Notes: generated from the letters alone by a model not told the origin. A stretch of 64,000 nucleotides of DNA from Embiotoca jacksoni (GCA_022577435.1 JAKOON010000021.1:5458501-5522500); one strand, 5' to 3'. Positions 46,872 to 59,699 are shown, counted from the stretch's first letter. Numbers and translations: made by a program.

Positions 46872-46984
46872 TCTGTGTACATATGTTTGTGCCTGTGAGT
46901 CTACTGGTAAAAGAACACTTTCATCTCATCCTGTTTGAATCATCCCTGTTTGAAAGATGTGTGTTGGTAAACATATAGAAGCTG

Positions 46985-46985
<1 letters not shown>

Positions 46986-47050
<65 letters not shown>
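46986..47050 (+). repeat. (CA)n in rara intron
   Basis: A perfect CA run of 65 bases. Confidence 0.95.
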
Positions 47051-47052
<2 letters not shown>

Positions 47053-47625
47053 GCCTCTAGCGCTGTCCTTAATTTACAAACCCACACACATCAGCATACA
47101 CTCGCACACACATATACACACGGGAACATCAGCATAGATCACAAGGAAATGAGGCAGGACAGCCAGAAAGGAGCATTGTTTATTTAGGGAACAAAAATTT
47201 GGCAACTGTTCCTGAAATAAATCTCTCAAATACAGTCATTGTAGCCAAAATTCATGCTACAACTCCTTTGTGCGATCCATCAAAAGCTCCAGAACTGACT
47301 TGCAAAGCTGCTTATAAGTCTGACGCAGAGAAAAGTACTTTATCATTAGGAAATAAAAAGCAATTTTGTGGTGTATTGATTTATGCACGAGAAGATCTGT
47401 TGCCACAACAGTTCTTCTCGTGGAAGGCATATACACATACTTTACTCAAGTAAAAGCGACAGTGTGACCATATAATGATACTCCATTATATAAGTTCTGC
47501 ATTGATAGCTTTACCTCACTTATCAGCAAGTTGTAGTTATTGATTCTACAGTGGCTGCTTTTACATTGTTATGTTACTGGTGCATAAACCTGTCAGCACC
47601 ATTTTATGGGATGATTTGTAAGGAA

Positions 47626-48129
47626 TAGAGCCCCAACTGATACTAGATGTTTGGGACTGATGCCAATATTAAGAAGTAAAAAAAACTAAAAAATCTGATG
47701 GTAATGTATCGACTTTATTGTCCAAAATGATACCACTGCACTGACACTGTAAACTTGACTGTAAATGTAATTGTTTTTTTGTTTTTTTACTCAATGTTTA
47801 TTTGTGTAGGGACAAGTATGTAGCATAAACAATGCGACACACCACGGTAGATGGACCTTTAAAATACAGAAAATTAACAACTCACAACACATTCACAGGA
47901 GACAATCCCAATCATGCACTCAACGATAATAATTATGAATTGAAAAAAACAAAACAGAAATAGAGCAATTTCTAAGTTACACCCAAAGCATCTTTTTCTG
48001 CATTATGTTCTATCAAACAAAGTTTTCATGGCGGCATGTATCGGTCAACATATACCCCCAGATATATATCTGTGACAGACCGACATCAATCGATTAAAAT
48101 TGGTCGGCCGATATATCGCTCAGGCTCTA
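47626..48129. mobile_element. MITE-like fish repeat with TAGAGCC ends
   Basis: The left end reads TAGAGCCCCAACTGATAC. The right end reads GGCCGATATATCGCTCAGGCTCTA, so the outer 7 bases are inverted copies of each other. Sequences of the form AGAGCCCGACCGATATATCGG are a familiar dispersed repeat in teleost genomes. The roughly 500 bp interior is A+T-rich with no intact ORF. It sits in the first coding intron of rara, about 1 kb after the exon. Superfamily assignment is not attempted. Confidence 0.65.
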
Positions 48130-48640
48130 GTCAAGAAATCTCAAGTTCAAGTGGAAAAATTAGCCAGAGCAGCGAGATCATTTCAATACCAGTCAACTCT
48201 TAAATATTTTTTCTCGCAGCGTATTCTGAAATACAGTCAAATTAAAAGAAAAAGGACATTTTGTCACACTAAATATGAACTTGACATAAATTCTCTTGAC
48301 TCATGTTAATGGCATTGAAGAGTTTTGCACCATGTACTGTGTGTATAATCAAAGTAACTTGTAGCTATAGATGATGTACAGCACAGGTACATAGTGGAGT
48401 ATATAATACAATATTACACTCTAAAATCTAGTACAGTGGAATCATGAAGTAGAATGAATGTAAACGCAGCACCACCGCTGACTATGACTCAGATCACCAC
48501 AGTATTATTCTGTATTTATACAAGCGCCGAATCTCACCACAGACTGAGGAGCGTCGATGAACGTCAGCTACTTAAATATGAACCAAAGCCATGAAGTTGG
48601 AGGTGCAGTCAGTTTGTGTGCATTAGTGTGGACAGGCCTG
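48130..48640. other. Noncoding AT-rich intron sequence
   Basis: Nothing recognised between the MITE and the GT repeat cluster. Confidence 0.5.
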
Positions 48641-48850
48641 GCAGACTGTGGCCTTGCTCACAGGTTCAGAGGGGGTCAGTGTATTGACTTTCTATCTGCT
48701 GGAGTTCGCCTTGGCAGTCAGCGTGGAGGGAAGTGAAGAACAGTTAGTGCCCAACCCAGTCACTCCCACTTCCTCAATACCAGATCCTCCACCTCACTCG
48801 CAGAGGCCGCAGCTCCCGCCAGATTCCTGTTTTCACACTGTTGCGAGCAC

Positions 48851-48895
48851 GTGTGTGTTCCCGCATATCTGTGTGTGTGTGTGTGTTCCCGCATA

Positions 48896-48929
<34 letters not shown>

Positions 48930-48937
48930 CCCGCATA

Positions 48938-48997
<60 letters not shown>
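48851..48997 (+). repeat. Higher-order repeat: (GT)n with TTCCCGCATATCT inserted three times
   Basis: TTCCCGCATATCT occurs at about 48858, 48886 and 48928, each followed by a GT run of growing length, then a final run to 48997. A CA tract follows at 49231. Confidence 0.95.
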
Positions 48998-49002
<5 letters not shown>

Positions 49003-49230
49003 CCCCACACTCCCGAGTGTTTGCCATGCAAGATTTCTTCCCTTTTGCCCGGACAAACATTTCCTGTCTGCAAACAGTGGAGAGCCAGGGACACCACAGT
49101 TTCCTGACGTGCACGAGTGCACACTCACACTTGCACACAAGCACAACATTAACACCATCTTTGCCCTTCACGTCGGCTCACTTTCTCTCACTCCTGCTCC
49201 ACCTCGCACGCAGATAACTGCAGGCGTACC

Positions 49231-49239
49231 ACACACACA

Positions 49240-49282
<43 letters not shown>
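49231..49282 (+). repeat. (CA)n microsatellite
   Basis: CA run with one G interruption. A CT run lies at 49367-49390. Confidence 0.95.
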
Positions 49283-49284
<2 letters not shown>

Positions 49285-49459
49285 CCATAGAAACTCACGC
49301 CTCCCTCCATATACTTCCGCACACTGTAAAACACCACCTTCTCCCGTCCCTTCTCTGGCAGATCATTTCTCTCTCTCTCTCTCTCTCTCTCCCATCGTCT
49401 CACTTCTTTTCTCACATATTTACACAAACACACAAACACACACCAGCTAAGCCTCCATT

Positions 49460-51235
49460 CAGTGCCGAGCAGTGAGGAAGGAGAGAAAGGAGAGAGTGAG
49501 ATTGTTTGGAGCTTGAACAGTGGGGATTTACAGAATGTTAGATTGGAGGCAAGAGAGCCAAGCGCCGTCCTTGATGGATTTCAAACACGGCAGAGCTTCC
49601 AGTGTCGACTGCTGAGTGTGTTTGTGTGGACTTGTGTTTACGCAGAGAAAATAGTCGAGCTTTTCCTTCTTGCTTATAATTCTCAAGGCCAGAAAATAAT
49701 GTTCAACAACATACAGTGTAATTCCGATTCATATCTTCGTTATGTTTGCAGCTCGGACAGATTGACACCTTTTCATTGTAACTCCCATTTCTTTTTCAAA
49801 AGAATTCACATCATATCGGGTGAAAAACAAACATGTACAATCTAGATGCAACACGTATGTTGGCAGTGATTTCTTTATCCACACAAATAGCTGATTACTG
49901 CTTTTGTCATTTGGAAGCAAATACATTTATATATTTCAAAACTGAATCCTAATACTGCTTGTGTGTTGGAAACTGGTTTTTACTTGTTGGTTGGTGAGGT
50001 GATGCATTTACATCCCTCCCGCTGGATTGGAACCTGGATGTGTTTTTCATACACCTGTATTTTTGTTAGTCTTGGGTGGACGGCAACAGCAGGGCCAGAG
50101 TCAGTCACTGAATGACTCAGTCAGAGTGAGTGTGTGGGTGGTAACCAAAGTTACACCATTGGGCCTGAATTTACTCCTTGTTGGACACCGCGGATGCGTG
50201 GACCTTCTTTTCCTCCATGAATTGTTGCCCATTTGATCGTCTTGATATAGTTTGAAAGATAATCTGTAGAGACTTGGGTAATAATCATCCTGATCCTGTT
50301 AGGCCTTTGCGAACGAGGAAAGAACAGCACTGGCATTATGAAGTCACCATTGGTCAGCCAAATACCATGACTTCCTGTTTCCACTACAAATTAAAAGCCC
50401 TCTAACGTGTTATTGATGCTTCAGCCATATAATAGGTTTTGACCTTTTCCTGTTGTTCGACATGCTTGCAGTCTAATCATGTATGATGCAGGTATAAACT
50501 GCAGATGTGAAAGGGCGTTGTCCATGAAGTGGATAATGTTGCGTAAACATTCATGAAGCCAGTCCTTCCCATTTTGTTTTAATGCTGAACTTCTTTGCCA
50601 TCAAAATCCTGTTGAGACTTTTGTCCGTCGTCTTTTCTTTCTGGTCTCTTTCCTCTGACTCGACTCCTCCTCCGCCCTTTTCTCAGAGCTGTCCAGCTCC
50701 TCTGCCTCAGCCTCCTTTGGCAAACCACAATAGACCAATTATTTTGACCAAGCAGAGCAGAAGGGTTAATCTAGGCCTACAACGCAGCTCCGTCTCTCTG
50801 TCTTCAGCTGCAGCCTCCTGGGTTACGTCCTCACATCACATTATCTGAAAATCATCATGTTCGGTTACGCACCGGAGAAGATCAGTCGCACATATTGATA
50901 TTACATTTATTGCCTGCAGCTTTATTAGTTAACTGAATATTATCTCTATGGATTGATTGCACTGTCACACACACCCACAAACGTGCACGTTGCTTTATTG
51001 AAGACAGCCAAATATCCACACCCAATACCATGTATTGCACACTCTGTTTACACACTCAAACGCAGACGCGCACAACTTTCATTAGTGTTTTCGATTAAAT
51101 CCTTTGTGCCACGCGCCTGTATGAATATGGAAGTATCTGACAATAACACCCCGACTATTGATCCCGTTATTATCATTAAAGCCTTCTGCTGTCTGTCACC
51201 AGCTTTAACACTGTGCTATTACATTAGCAAAGTGT
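49460..51235. other. Noncoding intron sequence
   Basis: Contains a consensus AP-1 site, TGACTCA, at about 50114. The 127-codon frame at 49462-49845 has no recognisable domain. Confidence 0.45.
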
Positions 51236-51239
51236 TATG

Positions 51240-51480
51240 AGGGATCATAATGAATGGAACCGGCTTGCTACCTGCTGCCACGGCGGACTAATTGGCTTTT
51301 CCCCACAGAGCGCTCTTGTTTCAGCAGCTACAGTAATTGCTCGGTACAGAAGCGTTTGCTACAACGGCTTACACACACGAGTGCCATCTCTTTTGACTTA
51401 TTAGGGAGAAAAATGGCATTTATGAATGTACTTCTGGGCCAGTAGGAGAAATATGAAAGGATATTTTCAGACCTCAAGGA
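51240..51480. promoter_or_regulatory. Candidate intronic conserved element
   Basis: Complex block containing GGATCATAATGAATGG, GGACTAATTGGC, CTACAGTAATTGCTC, TTGACTTATTAGG and ATGGCATTTATGAATG, bounded on the right by a GT tract. It has many homeodomain/POU-like cores and no repeats. Confidence 0.3.
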
Positions 51481-51484
51481 AGGG

Positions 51485-51487
51485 TTG

Positions 51488-51534
<47 letters not shown>
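51485..51534 (+). repeat. (GT)n microsatellite
   Basis: GT run with one GC interruption. Confidence 0.95.
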
Positions 51535-51537
<3 letters not shown>

Positions 51538-51897
51538 CCATCCCATTAAGCAGCCCATAGTGGAATGCAGTGACCATGGGTAAATATGAATATGGTAATG
51601 TTGGGCAGAGCGTGTGTGCGCTGGTTTCTGGACAGACAGGTGGTTCCTCTCTGCGCTGGTGGTCTGCAGGAATCAAGGGGGCATGTCAGTACACTCCATG
51701 GGTGGCAGAAACACACACACATTCACATCCAGCAGGCATGTGTGGTGGGGATAAGGATAATGACAGTGACAAACCCCTCGCTAGCCTTTGGCAGCAGTCC
51801 AGAGCGAGTGTGGATACCATGCAGACATGCTTGCTATTGACTGCTGCACCTTTTCTATCAGGCTGCCAGGTGCCAGCCATTTAGCTCCTTCAGAGCG

Positions 51898-51933
51898 ACA
51901 CACACACACGCACACACACGTGTACACACACAC

Positions 51934-52010
<77 letters not shown>
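51898..52010 (+). repeat. (CA)n microsatellite, long
   Basis: 113 bases, with CACG and GTGTACAC interruptions at the left. Confidence 0.95.
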
Positions 52011-52013
<3 letters not shown>

Positions 52014-52139
52014 AAGCAGTACCTCTGGGGAGCTGGTTGTCATTATTGGAAAGTCATTTGAGGGGTGCCGATACTCTGATGGCGAGGACGCAGGCTTATT
52101 AGACGGGGTGTGTAAAACACATCTAGCTTGGCAGCATAG

Positions 52140-52280
52140 CACTCACTCAGAGCAGCTTAATGACCTTGTTAATTAACTGCTTGGCAGTGGGAGGCTGAAA
52201 AATGAGCACAAGGACGGTCCTATTCTTAAATTTTCAAAGAGGCAATTGTCTCTGTTGCTTTGAGACCCCGGGCACATTAC
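52140..52280. promoter_or_regulatory. Candidate intronic conserved element
   Basis: AGCTTAATGACCTTGTTAATT, then CTTGGCAGTGGG and AAAGAGGCAATTGTCTC form a non-repetitive block after the long CA tract at 51898-52010. TTAATGACCTTG includes a receptor half-site. Pattern-based only. Confidence 0.25.
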
Positions 52281-53369
52281 AGGTACCTCAAGCTTTGTCC
52301 TTTCTTTTAAATCAGATTACAATTTAGTGGATTTCCCCTTATTTGATTCATTTTAAACTTTCTACTATTTAAATGATTCAGCTCCTGTTTATTTCACTAC
52401 ACACACAAGTATTTCCTTTTACCACAAACACATACACACAAACATTACATTAACCATAAAAAGACAAACGACCCTTTCACAAGATATTAATGCACTGATA
52501 TATTTTTGATATAATTATAGTGGATAAGGTAGAGCTTTCTTTGCACATTTATCTTTTATATTTAGGACCAGTAAATTTATACTTCCAAATTCACATAAAC
52601 AGAGTTACACGGCAATATGCTTTCAAAACGGGTAAACAATTGCTTTATTTCATTGTTGTAAAGTAGTTGAAGTGAAAGAAAATGACTATATTTCCTTGAG
52701 GAAAAACATGAATTTGGGACATTTCCTTGGAATACACTCAGTGCTGTTTGCAGAGTTGAGATCTGACACACTCCTCCGCTCCCTCGACCTCCATGCCCTC
52801 ACTTTGTGTCTTGCTACATTAAGGGTCGGACGTAAATGAGGTGTGGAATCGACCAATACAAACGGAACTTGTAACGGAGATGCTGAACTGTTCAGCTGAA
52901 CACTGTGGAGGCTCATAACACACTGTATATATCTATACCTAACCTGCACTAAACTACATCTCAGTGCTGCCATAATCAACACTAAAGCTCCAGTAGTTAA
53001 AACGTTCCTGTTCCTGACCTCAGCATCAGGACACAAGGTTACAAGAAGTCTGTATGTGTTAGTGTGTCTTTGTACGCTTGTGGTGGGGAATTTACTGATC
53101 GGGAGCAACTTCCGAGAAGATATTTTACTGTGAACCAAAGTATGCACTGGGGTGTTGTTCATTAGGATAGCAGGGACACCGCCCAAGCCTGATGACGAGG
53201 AGAGCCAACATGGTGGTCGGGAAAGCTATCGATACCAACGTGAGCTCAGGAAATATTAGCGAAGATGGACAAAGTTTATGAGAGAAAGGGGAAGCTAAAA
53301 TATGAGAGGGACTGAATCAGACAGAGTTGCAAGCCTTCTGTGCAGATGTGACAGAAGTGGGAGCCCCAG

Positions 53370-53370
<1 letters not shown>

Positions 53371-53427
<57 letters not shown>
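53371..53427 (+). repeat. (CA)n microsatellite
   Basis: A perfect CA run of 57 bases. Confidence 0.95.
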
Positions 53428-53429
<2 letters not shown>

Positions 53430-53519
53430 GCTTTGGCAGCACCCATCTCCCGTGCAATCATCAAGTGCCAAAACGGCAGCAAGCTTTGCCAACAGGGGCT
53501 CCCACAAGAAAACCCATCA

Positions 53520-53765
53520 CCCTCTCCATTAGCCCTCAGGCCTCTCCATCTTTCCTTACTCCCCTTTCCCCGGTTTCTGCTCTTCTCTTGTTCTTTCTCC
53601 ACTTATTTCTGACCCTCCATTTTTCTTCTCTTCCTCCATCACACCTTTCCACACTCATCTTTCGTTCATCACGCCCCCAGTCTCCTCATTCCCCTCATAT
53701 CTGTCTCTCTCTCATTCTCCGTTGCCCCCCCCCCCCCCCTTTCTTCCCATCCTCCCTCTCTCCAC
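53520..53765 (+). repeat. CT-rich block with poly-C
   Basis: Pyrimidine-biased sequence ending in a run of about 14 C at 53726-53739 and a second CT-rich stretch. Confidence 0.6.
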
Positions 53766-53925
53766 CTTAGGACTTGACAGAGCTATCATTACCATGCCAC
53801 CTATTTACTTGCAGCCTGTTATTTTCCATTTGCTTTGAGGGGACCCAGGGCCAAATCCCTGCCCACAATACTTGATCCCAGCCACAGGATTTATCCCCGA
53901 GTGGCTTGGCAAGTGTGGTCGACCC
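53765..53925. promoter_or_regulatory. Candidate intronic conserved element between two pyrimidine-rich blocks
   Basis: The block has GCTATCATTACCATGCC, CCTGTTATTTTCCATTTGC and GGATTTATCCCCGAGTGG, flanked on both sides by CT-rich sequence. The same layout is seen around 23845-24060. Confidence 0.25.
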
Positions 53926-54567
53926 CCCCCCCTCCCCCCTCCCTCCCTTCATCTTTCTTTCCCTCGTCCTCTCTCCTTCTTTCTTTTTCTGTCGCTCTCT
54001 CTCACATTCTGTCCTTCTTTTCTACAGGTTTTCCTTTTTTTTTTTTTATCCCCCCCCCTTCCATGGCTGCTTATGTAAATACAGGCCCTCCTTTTCAAAG
54101 GTCTGTCTACCCATAATCCGACGGATGGCTCCATTTTCGGAGTGCAACACGCACGCACATATATATATATATACAACATACATGCGTGCGGGAAGCGTCA
54201 CACACTCTATTAGGAATACAAGGACACATGCTATCTCCCATAGACATTTACACCAATTGGCACTACGCATGCACACTTGCATACAGACACACACTGACAC
54301 ACGAGCAGCGAGAACACCCGTCTCTGCAGCATTGGGAGGGGGAGGGGGGGGTTATATTTTGAGCAGCGAGCGCTTTAAGCTGCAGTTGGGCCATAACAAC
54401 TTCAAAACCAGCAGGCTGTCGCCAGCAGCCATGCAGCACTCAGTTGGGTAAACACTGGCATAATCTAAATCTCTCTCTGATGTGCCGGCGCATGTATCTT
54501 TATTTCTGCTCTCTTCAAAGGCCCCTCAAGGAAGTCAAGACAAGGGTAAAGCGATAAGAACCCCCTC

Positions 54568-54570
<3 letters not shown>

Positions 54571-54608
<38 letters not shown>

Positions 54609-54695
54609 CCCTCTATGAGTGTCCTATCCTTTCCTTCAACCTACTCTTATACTGCCCCCCTGCCTTTTTTCCTTTTATCTCCTCTCCTCTCCTCT

Positions 54696-54738
<43 letters not shown>
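54571..54738 (+). repeat. Two (CA)n tracts
   Basis: CA at 54571-54606 and 54697-54738, separated by CT-rich sequence. Confidence 0.95.
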
Positions 54739-54739
<1 letters not shown>

Positions 54740-55009
54740 TCACACACACTATATCTCTATCTTCTTATGCCCTTTTTGCTACCCATTGCACACAGCCATA
54801 ATTCACACTGCCGCATACATTCAAATGTCAATGACTCTCTCACAGGCATCATTCCTCTATTGTCCTTTGATAAGCGGCAGGAATGACGGCATCTGTAAAA
54901 TATAGGGCAGTTACCTAATGGAGGAGACGAGGGAGGGAAGAAAAGAAGAGTGGTGAGGAAAGGTTGCGAAGAGGGTCGGCCCTGCACAGCTCCGAGAGTG
55001 ATTGAATTA

Positions 55010-55370
55010 TCAGGCAGAGCTTTGCTTGTTGTCCAAAGGGGGTTTCAGAGGAAAAGCCCTTTTCTCAGTGGCTAATGCGCTTTTTCAGCCTAGCACAATG
55101 GCTAGCTGTGTTGCGCAAAGGGGCTAAGAGAGCTCTGTTCGGCCAGAGCTTATGGGGCCACCAGCTCTCTCCTGGCACCTCTCTGAGGGGCCTCTGGCCA
55201 CACTTAACCTCAAGCCTGTCTGCTAGCATTAGCACATTACTTCCTCAGAGTGGGAAGCTAATGCACTCGTGACAAAACACATTATAGGCAAAGTGTACCA
55301 TAGGCTACAGCTAATGCAGAATGAATCGGGCTGTGTTTAGATCATCATTAGCATTCCAGAGGTTTGTGGG
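55010..55370. promoter_or_regulatory. Candidate enhancer with repeated GCTAATG/CATTAGC motifs
   Basis: The motif occurs as GGCTAATGCGC (about 55072), GCTAGCATTAGCAC (about 55222), AAGCTAATGCAC (about 55257), AGCTAATGCAG (about 55310) and CATTAGCATTCC (about 55347), five times in about 290 bp on both strands. The core is homeodomain-like (TAAT). The block is free of simple repeats and lies in the rara intron. Confidence 0.35.
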
Positions 55371-56084
55371 CTGTTTATTTATTTTTGCGGTGAGACTTTG
55401 TTTTTGCACGTTTTAACCCTTCTTGGCAGAACATATAAACTCTGAAGCACTGAAACTCTTTTTCTGCAGCTTGTCATGATACTGGGATACAGAAACCCCC
55501 TTCAAAGTAAAGGTCCTTATGTTTTAGGGTTGTTTTTTTTGCACTATCCAACCTCAACTGGCAAATGTGGGCTTTAACCGGTTTGTGACCTGGAGTCTTC
55601 CTGTAATAAGTGTGCACGTTGCTTGAACTTTTATCTGGTAATTATTTGTTGCGTATCCGTATAGTCCGCAGGTTTCTCACTGACTGGTGTGGAACTGCCC
55701 TGCAGACCGGTGTCCATGTTAACAGTGAGACGCAGAGTGACAGCCGTCTCATGAATTGGTCGTACGTGGATCCGCTTTGGCCTGAAAGTAGTGTGGCTTT
55801 GCTTTCATTTTTTTTTTTTTTTTTTTTTTAAATCTCTGATCTCTGTGATCATTCTGAACCTCTCTTTTTTTCTTTTCATCTGGGAAAAAAAACAACCCAG
55901 CTGTTAAGCCGTCAGCCTGTGATTAGTGTTTAAGAGGCACCTGAAACTTGCACTGACTTTTTTTTTTCTTTTTTTTTTTCTTTCAGCCTTCCTCACTTTC
56001 TGTCCCTGACACACACATTCATATCCTCTTATCATCCAGCCCCGTCTTTCTCCATTTCACAGACGTTATGCGAGTATGCGGACA

Positions 56085-56330
56085 GAGAGGATGTGATTAG
56101 TGACACAGCTTTGCCCTCCATTTGAAATGGCCTTCTAAACAACTGGTGGTACATTACGCCTTGATTATTCCCCTAATTTGATCTCGTGCAGCAAACAGAT
56201 GTTCACGCAGTCGTACCAGCCACAAAAATCGTGTGCCAGGAAACGTGATCGTAACAGCAGCCATTTTTGCCCTTGTGTTTTAATATAACTCTCACCGCAA
56301 TAACCTAATTATTCGGAACTATTTCACACA
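56085..56330. promoter_or_regulatory. Candidate intronic conserved element
   Basis: Complex A/T-motif-rich block: GATGTGATTAGTGACAC, CATTTGAAATGG, CGCCTTGATTATTCCCC, TAATTTGATC and CCTAATTATTCGG. There are no simple repeats. Confidence 0.25.
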
Positions 56331-57286
56331 AAAAAAATTAAGCGCCAGTGATATAACTCGCAGCAGAGGGACGCCAGTCAGCCTCAAATGTGAGAGACGA
56401 GTGTCCGGATGGATTATGCCTTAATTATTCTCTTTTTCTTCGGTGAAATATTCTGAGCAGGGTTTTTTTTTATTCTTTTTAATGTACATGTACTCTCGTA
56501 CATGAGAAACTTTTTTAGTACAATAAATTGTGCTTGTTGGAGTAGTTTTAATGCAGCGTGTCTGCTGCTGATGGTTGCGAGTAGTCCGATCTGATAGAGT
56601 CGCTGAGGAATTCCCCAGCCTTGACATTGACTGATCAGCTACTTCCAAGATAAAATCTCAGGTCCCCGACCGTACTTGTACAGACGGCTGCAGAACATTT
56701 TCCGTGCCTCCTAACTCCGGCAAACATGCTTGCTTGAGACGGCAGTGCACTCAACTCGATTTTTCCAAATTTGAATTGCGGCAGACCACACAAATAGCAA
56801 GTGGTTTTACGGATCTTGTCTCTTTTGCTTGGAAAGGCTTATACAATACACATTTTGACAAAGCACCACAAAATGACACAATAACAGCGGAGTCTTTTGA
56901 TCAGCTGCTTGTTTTTGTGTAAACTGTGTGCTTAAGAAGAATCTGAAACGGATCAAATGTGTCCTGTAGCAAGGCAATCAGGGGAGATCATAGTGTGTCA
57001 TCTGAAAAAACTCTTCTGAGGGTCAGAAGAGACCAAATAAACCACGATTCTTTAGTGATGAATGCTTTAATGGGTCAGGATGTTTCATATTAACATTCAA
57101 ACAGATATATGCCCTTTCCTTTCGCTTTTTGTATGTACATGTACGAATGTCAAACAATATGCTACGACCCGCAAGTTTAAATGCCCAGATGTGATCAGAC
57201 AACAAGCCTCAAACCAATTTGTTGCCCTTGTTTTCAGATAGTTTTAGCTATATTATTGTTTTTTTTATTATTATTACTATTATGAC

Positions 57287-57615
57287 TAGAACTACAATGA
57301 TTAATTGAGCAAACGATTAGTTGGTTGAATTAGAATTAATCTGTCATTTCAGCGAAATTCTCTGATTGTAGCTTCTTAAATGTGATTATTTTCTCATTCC
57401 TTTAGTCCTAAAAAACAATAACTGAATATCTTTTGGTTGGGGAATGTTGGTCGTAACTAAACGAGACATTTTAGGCTGCGCTGTGGGGTTTGGGAAACAC
57501 TGGTCGACATTTTTCACCATTTTCTGACATTTTAAGAAACCAAACAGCTAATGCATTTATCAAGAAAGACAGATTCATGGATTGTGAAAACTATGGTTAG
57601 TTCCAGTCCTAATTA
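57287..57615. repeat. Dispersed fish repeat rich in TTAATCGATT-like ends
   Basis: The segment has AACTACAATGATTAATTGAGC, AATTAATCTGTCATTT, TTCTCTGATT, then GGGAAACACTGGTCGACATT, TTTTCTGACATTTTA and a final GGTTAGTTCCAG. This order corresponds to a common teleost repeat (AACTAACGATTA, GTCAGAAAATGGTGAAAAATG, GTTTCCCAAAGCCCA, AGATATTCAGTTTAC). It has no coding capacity. Confidence 0.6.
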
Positions 57616-57619
57616 TTAA

Positions 57620-58343
57620 TCGCCAAGTCAGTTATTTATATCTCCAAATGCAGCGGCATTGCTAGAAAGAGAGCTTATACAGAGGCCAAGAAACACAAAC
57701 TCACAGACAATCACAGAGGTTTGAAACCAACCAGCTGGTTGGACAAACCTACTTTGATCTATCGTATGTGGTCTGTTCGTTTTATAGTTGATTTTGGATT
57801 TGTTCACTTGTAGTTTAACATGAAAAAGGAAGTAGTTTAGATATTTAGGGTAAAATGTTGGCTTGCTGCCTGCCTGATTATTTGACTACTCGAGAACTGA
57901 TGGAAAAAAAACCTGTAATAAACTTAAATTATTCTTAAAGTGGGCACAGACAGACTCTGACTCACACATACTGTATATTCACTCTGAGTGAGTAAAGCAG
58001 GTCATCTCGGAGGTACGGGGAGGCGGTGGTGACTGATCACAGAGAAAAGAGATAGAACGACACTATACACCTAAGGTCAAACCCAAGACCTCTCGCTCTG
58101 ACCCGCAGATCCCTCTAATCGCTCATTCTTTGAAAGCGAGAGACGGGGCCGAAGACGAGGCAAGCAACAGAGAGAAAGATCAAGAGAAGGGAGAGAGTGA
58201 AGGAGGGAAGTGAAGGGGCCCCTGCAGGCATCTTAAATCGCAGCAGGCCCAGACATACCCCTCACCAAGAATCCGGAGCAAATTCACACTTTACACAGAT
58301 GACCACTGACTTAGTAGTAGAAGTAAAATACAATGTAGGGAGT

Positions 58344-58377
<34 letters not shown>

Positions 58378-59690
58378 TTTCAGCTTTCCCCATTCAACCA
58401 ATCCCCCACTAACTTGAACCCTTTCAGTTTTTCAGATCTGTCTTTGCAGACAAGTGTGCAGATGCAGTTTCAGTTATGTTCCTAAGCTTGTGTTTATGCC
58501 TCATAACGTTGGTAAAATGCCTCTGTTTACTGTTAACACTGAGAAAGAGAGGAGCACAGGGAGGGAGTGGTCAGGTGGAGTCAGAGATGGGTTTTCTGCT
58601 GATTCAATATTTACTCATCAAACAGGACTATTTCCTGTAAGCACTTGGCCAAGCTCCCTCTCTCACCACCTCGCTCAGTCGCTCCGTCTTCGTGTTTTAT
58701 CCTCTTCTTTCTCCCCCTCGAGTCATCTTTCTTCATCTTTTCATTGTCGTAAACTTTCACTGGATTTGTTTTCCCTCCTCAGCCTGCTTTTGTCTGTCTG
58801 TCTTTCCTGAATTTGATTCTTCCTCTCCCTTTCTCAGACCACTACAAACCCTCCTCAGTGACTAAGTTTAAAACAGGGCTGATAATCAGGCTGTGTACAC
58901 TGTGCGCGTGAGCCGGTTCGACCTGGGAAATGATGTCGTTTTAAATATTATACTAAGGTTCTCATGGGTGTGTGCAAGACAAGTGAGTGTGTTTTAGCAT
59001 TTGATTAAGTCCGGGAAACGCCCACTCCTTCTTTTTCCCCTGTGTGACTTTGTCTGTCTTTGTCCCCGTTGGTTTGGCTGAGCACGGACACACCAGGAAC
59101 AGTGCACAGACAGTGAGTGTATAAGTGTTCCTCTGAAGTGCATTAGCCCTGGCAGATATATTGTCAAAGCCGGCGTCTCTTTCAGACCTTTGAAAAATAG
59201 CCTTTATGTCAAAACCAGATCGCTTGGACCGAAGGTACACATGGAAAGTAGTGGAAGAGCTCCAGGGGAAAACGTTTTGAGGGGAATATTTTTAAGTCTT
59301 TATCATGAAGGTAGTCGTCTGTCTGTCGACACGTTTGGTGTGGCTGCTTGTACTGTGTGCCCAGGAGCTGACGTAGTTTTCCCTTGTGGTGCCTGAGCGT
59401 GTGTTTTTGTGCGCACGCATGCACGTCTCTGCATTTCTTACTTTGTGTGTGGATTCAACACCGAGGCAGCTGAAGTTTGTGCGTTTGGGCCTTTTTGCAG
59501 GAGCAGAAAAGAGTCTTTGTAAATAGACCTATAACCAGGAATATTTATTGAGGCCTTTCAATTACTCCTAGACCGCCTCGTGATTCTTTTGTATATAACA
59601 TGTTAATTATTGAGCTTCAGATGTGCTGGTATCACCCTGTATCGCACCAAAGCGTGTAATACACACGCCATTCCACTAGAGGACACCGTG
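57620..59690. other. Noncoding intron sequence
   Basis: Includes poly-T (58346-58374) and a CT-rich stretch at 58660-58805. No exon was recognised. Confidence 0.5.
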
Positions 59691-59699
59691 TCAGTGTCA

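Noticed and set aside
48857..48940. Three spaced TTCCCGCATATCT copies resembling a CRISPR-like array
   Set aside because: The spacers are GT runs, not unique sequence, and the genome is vertebrate. It is a microsatellite-derived repeat.
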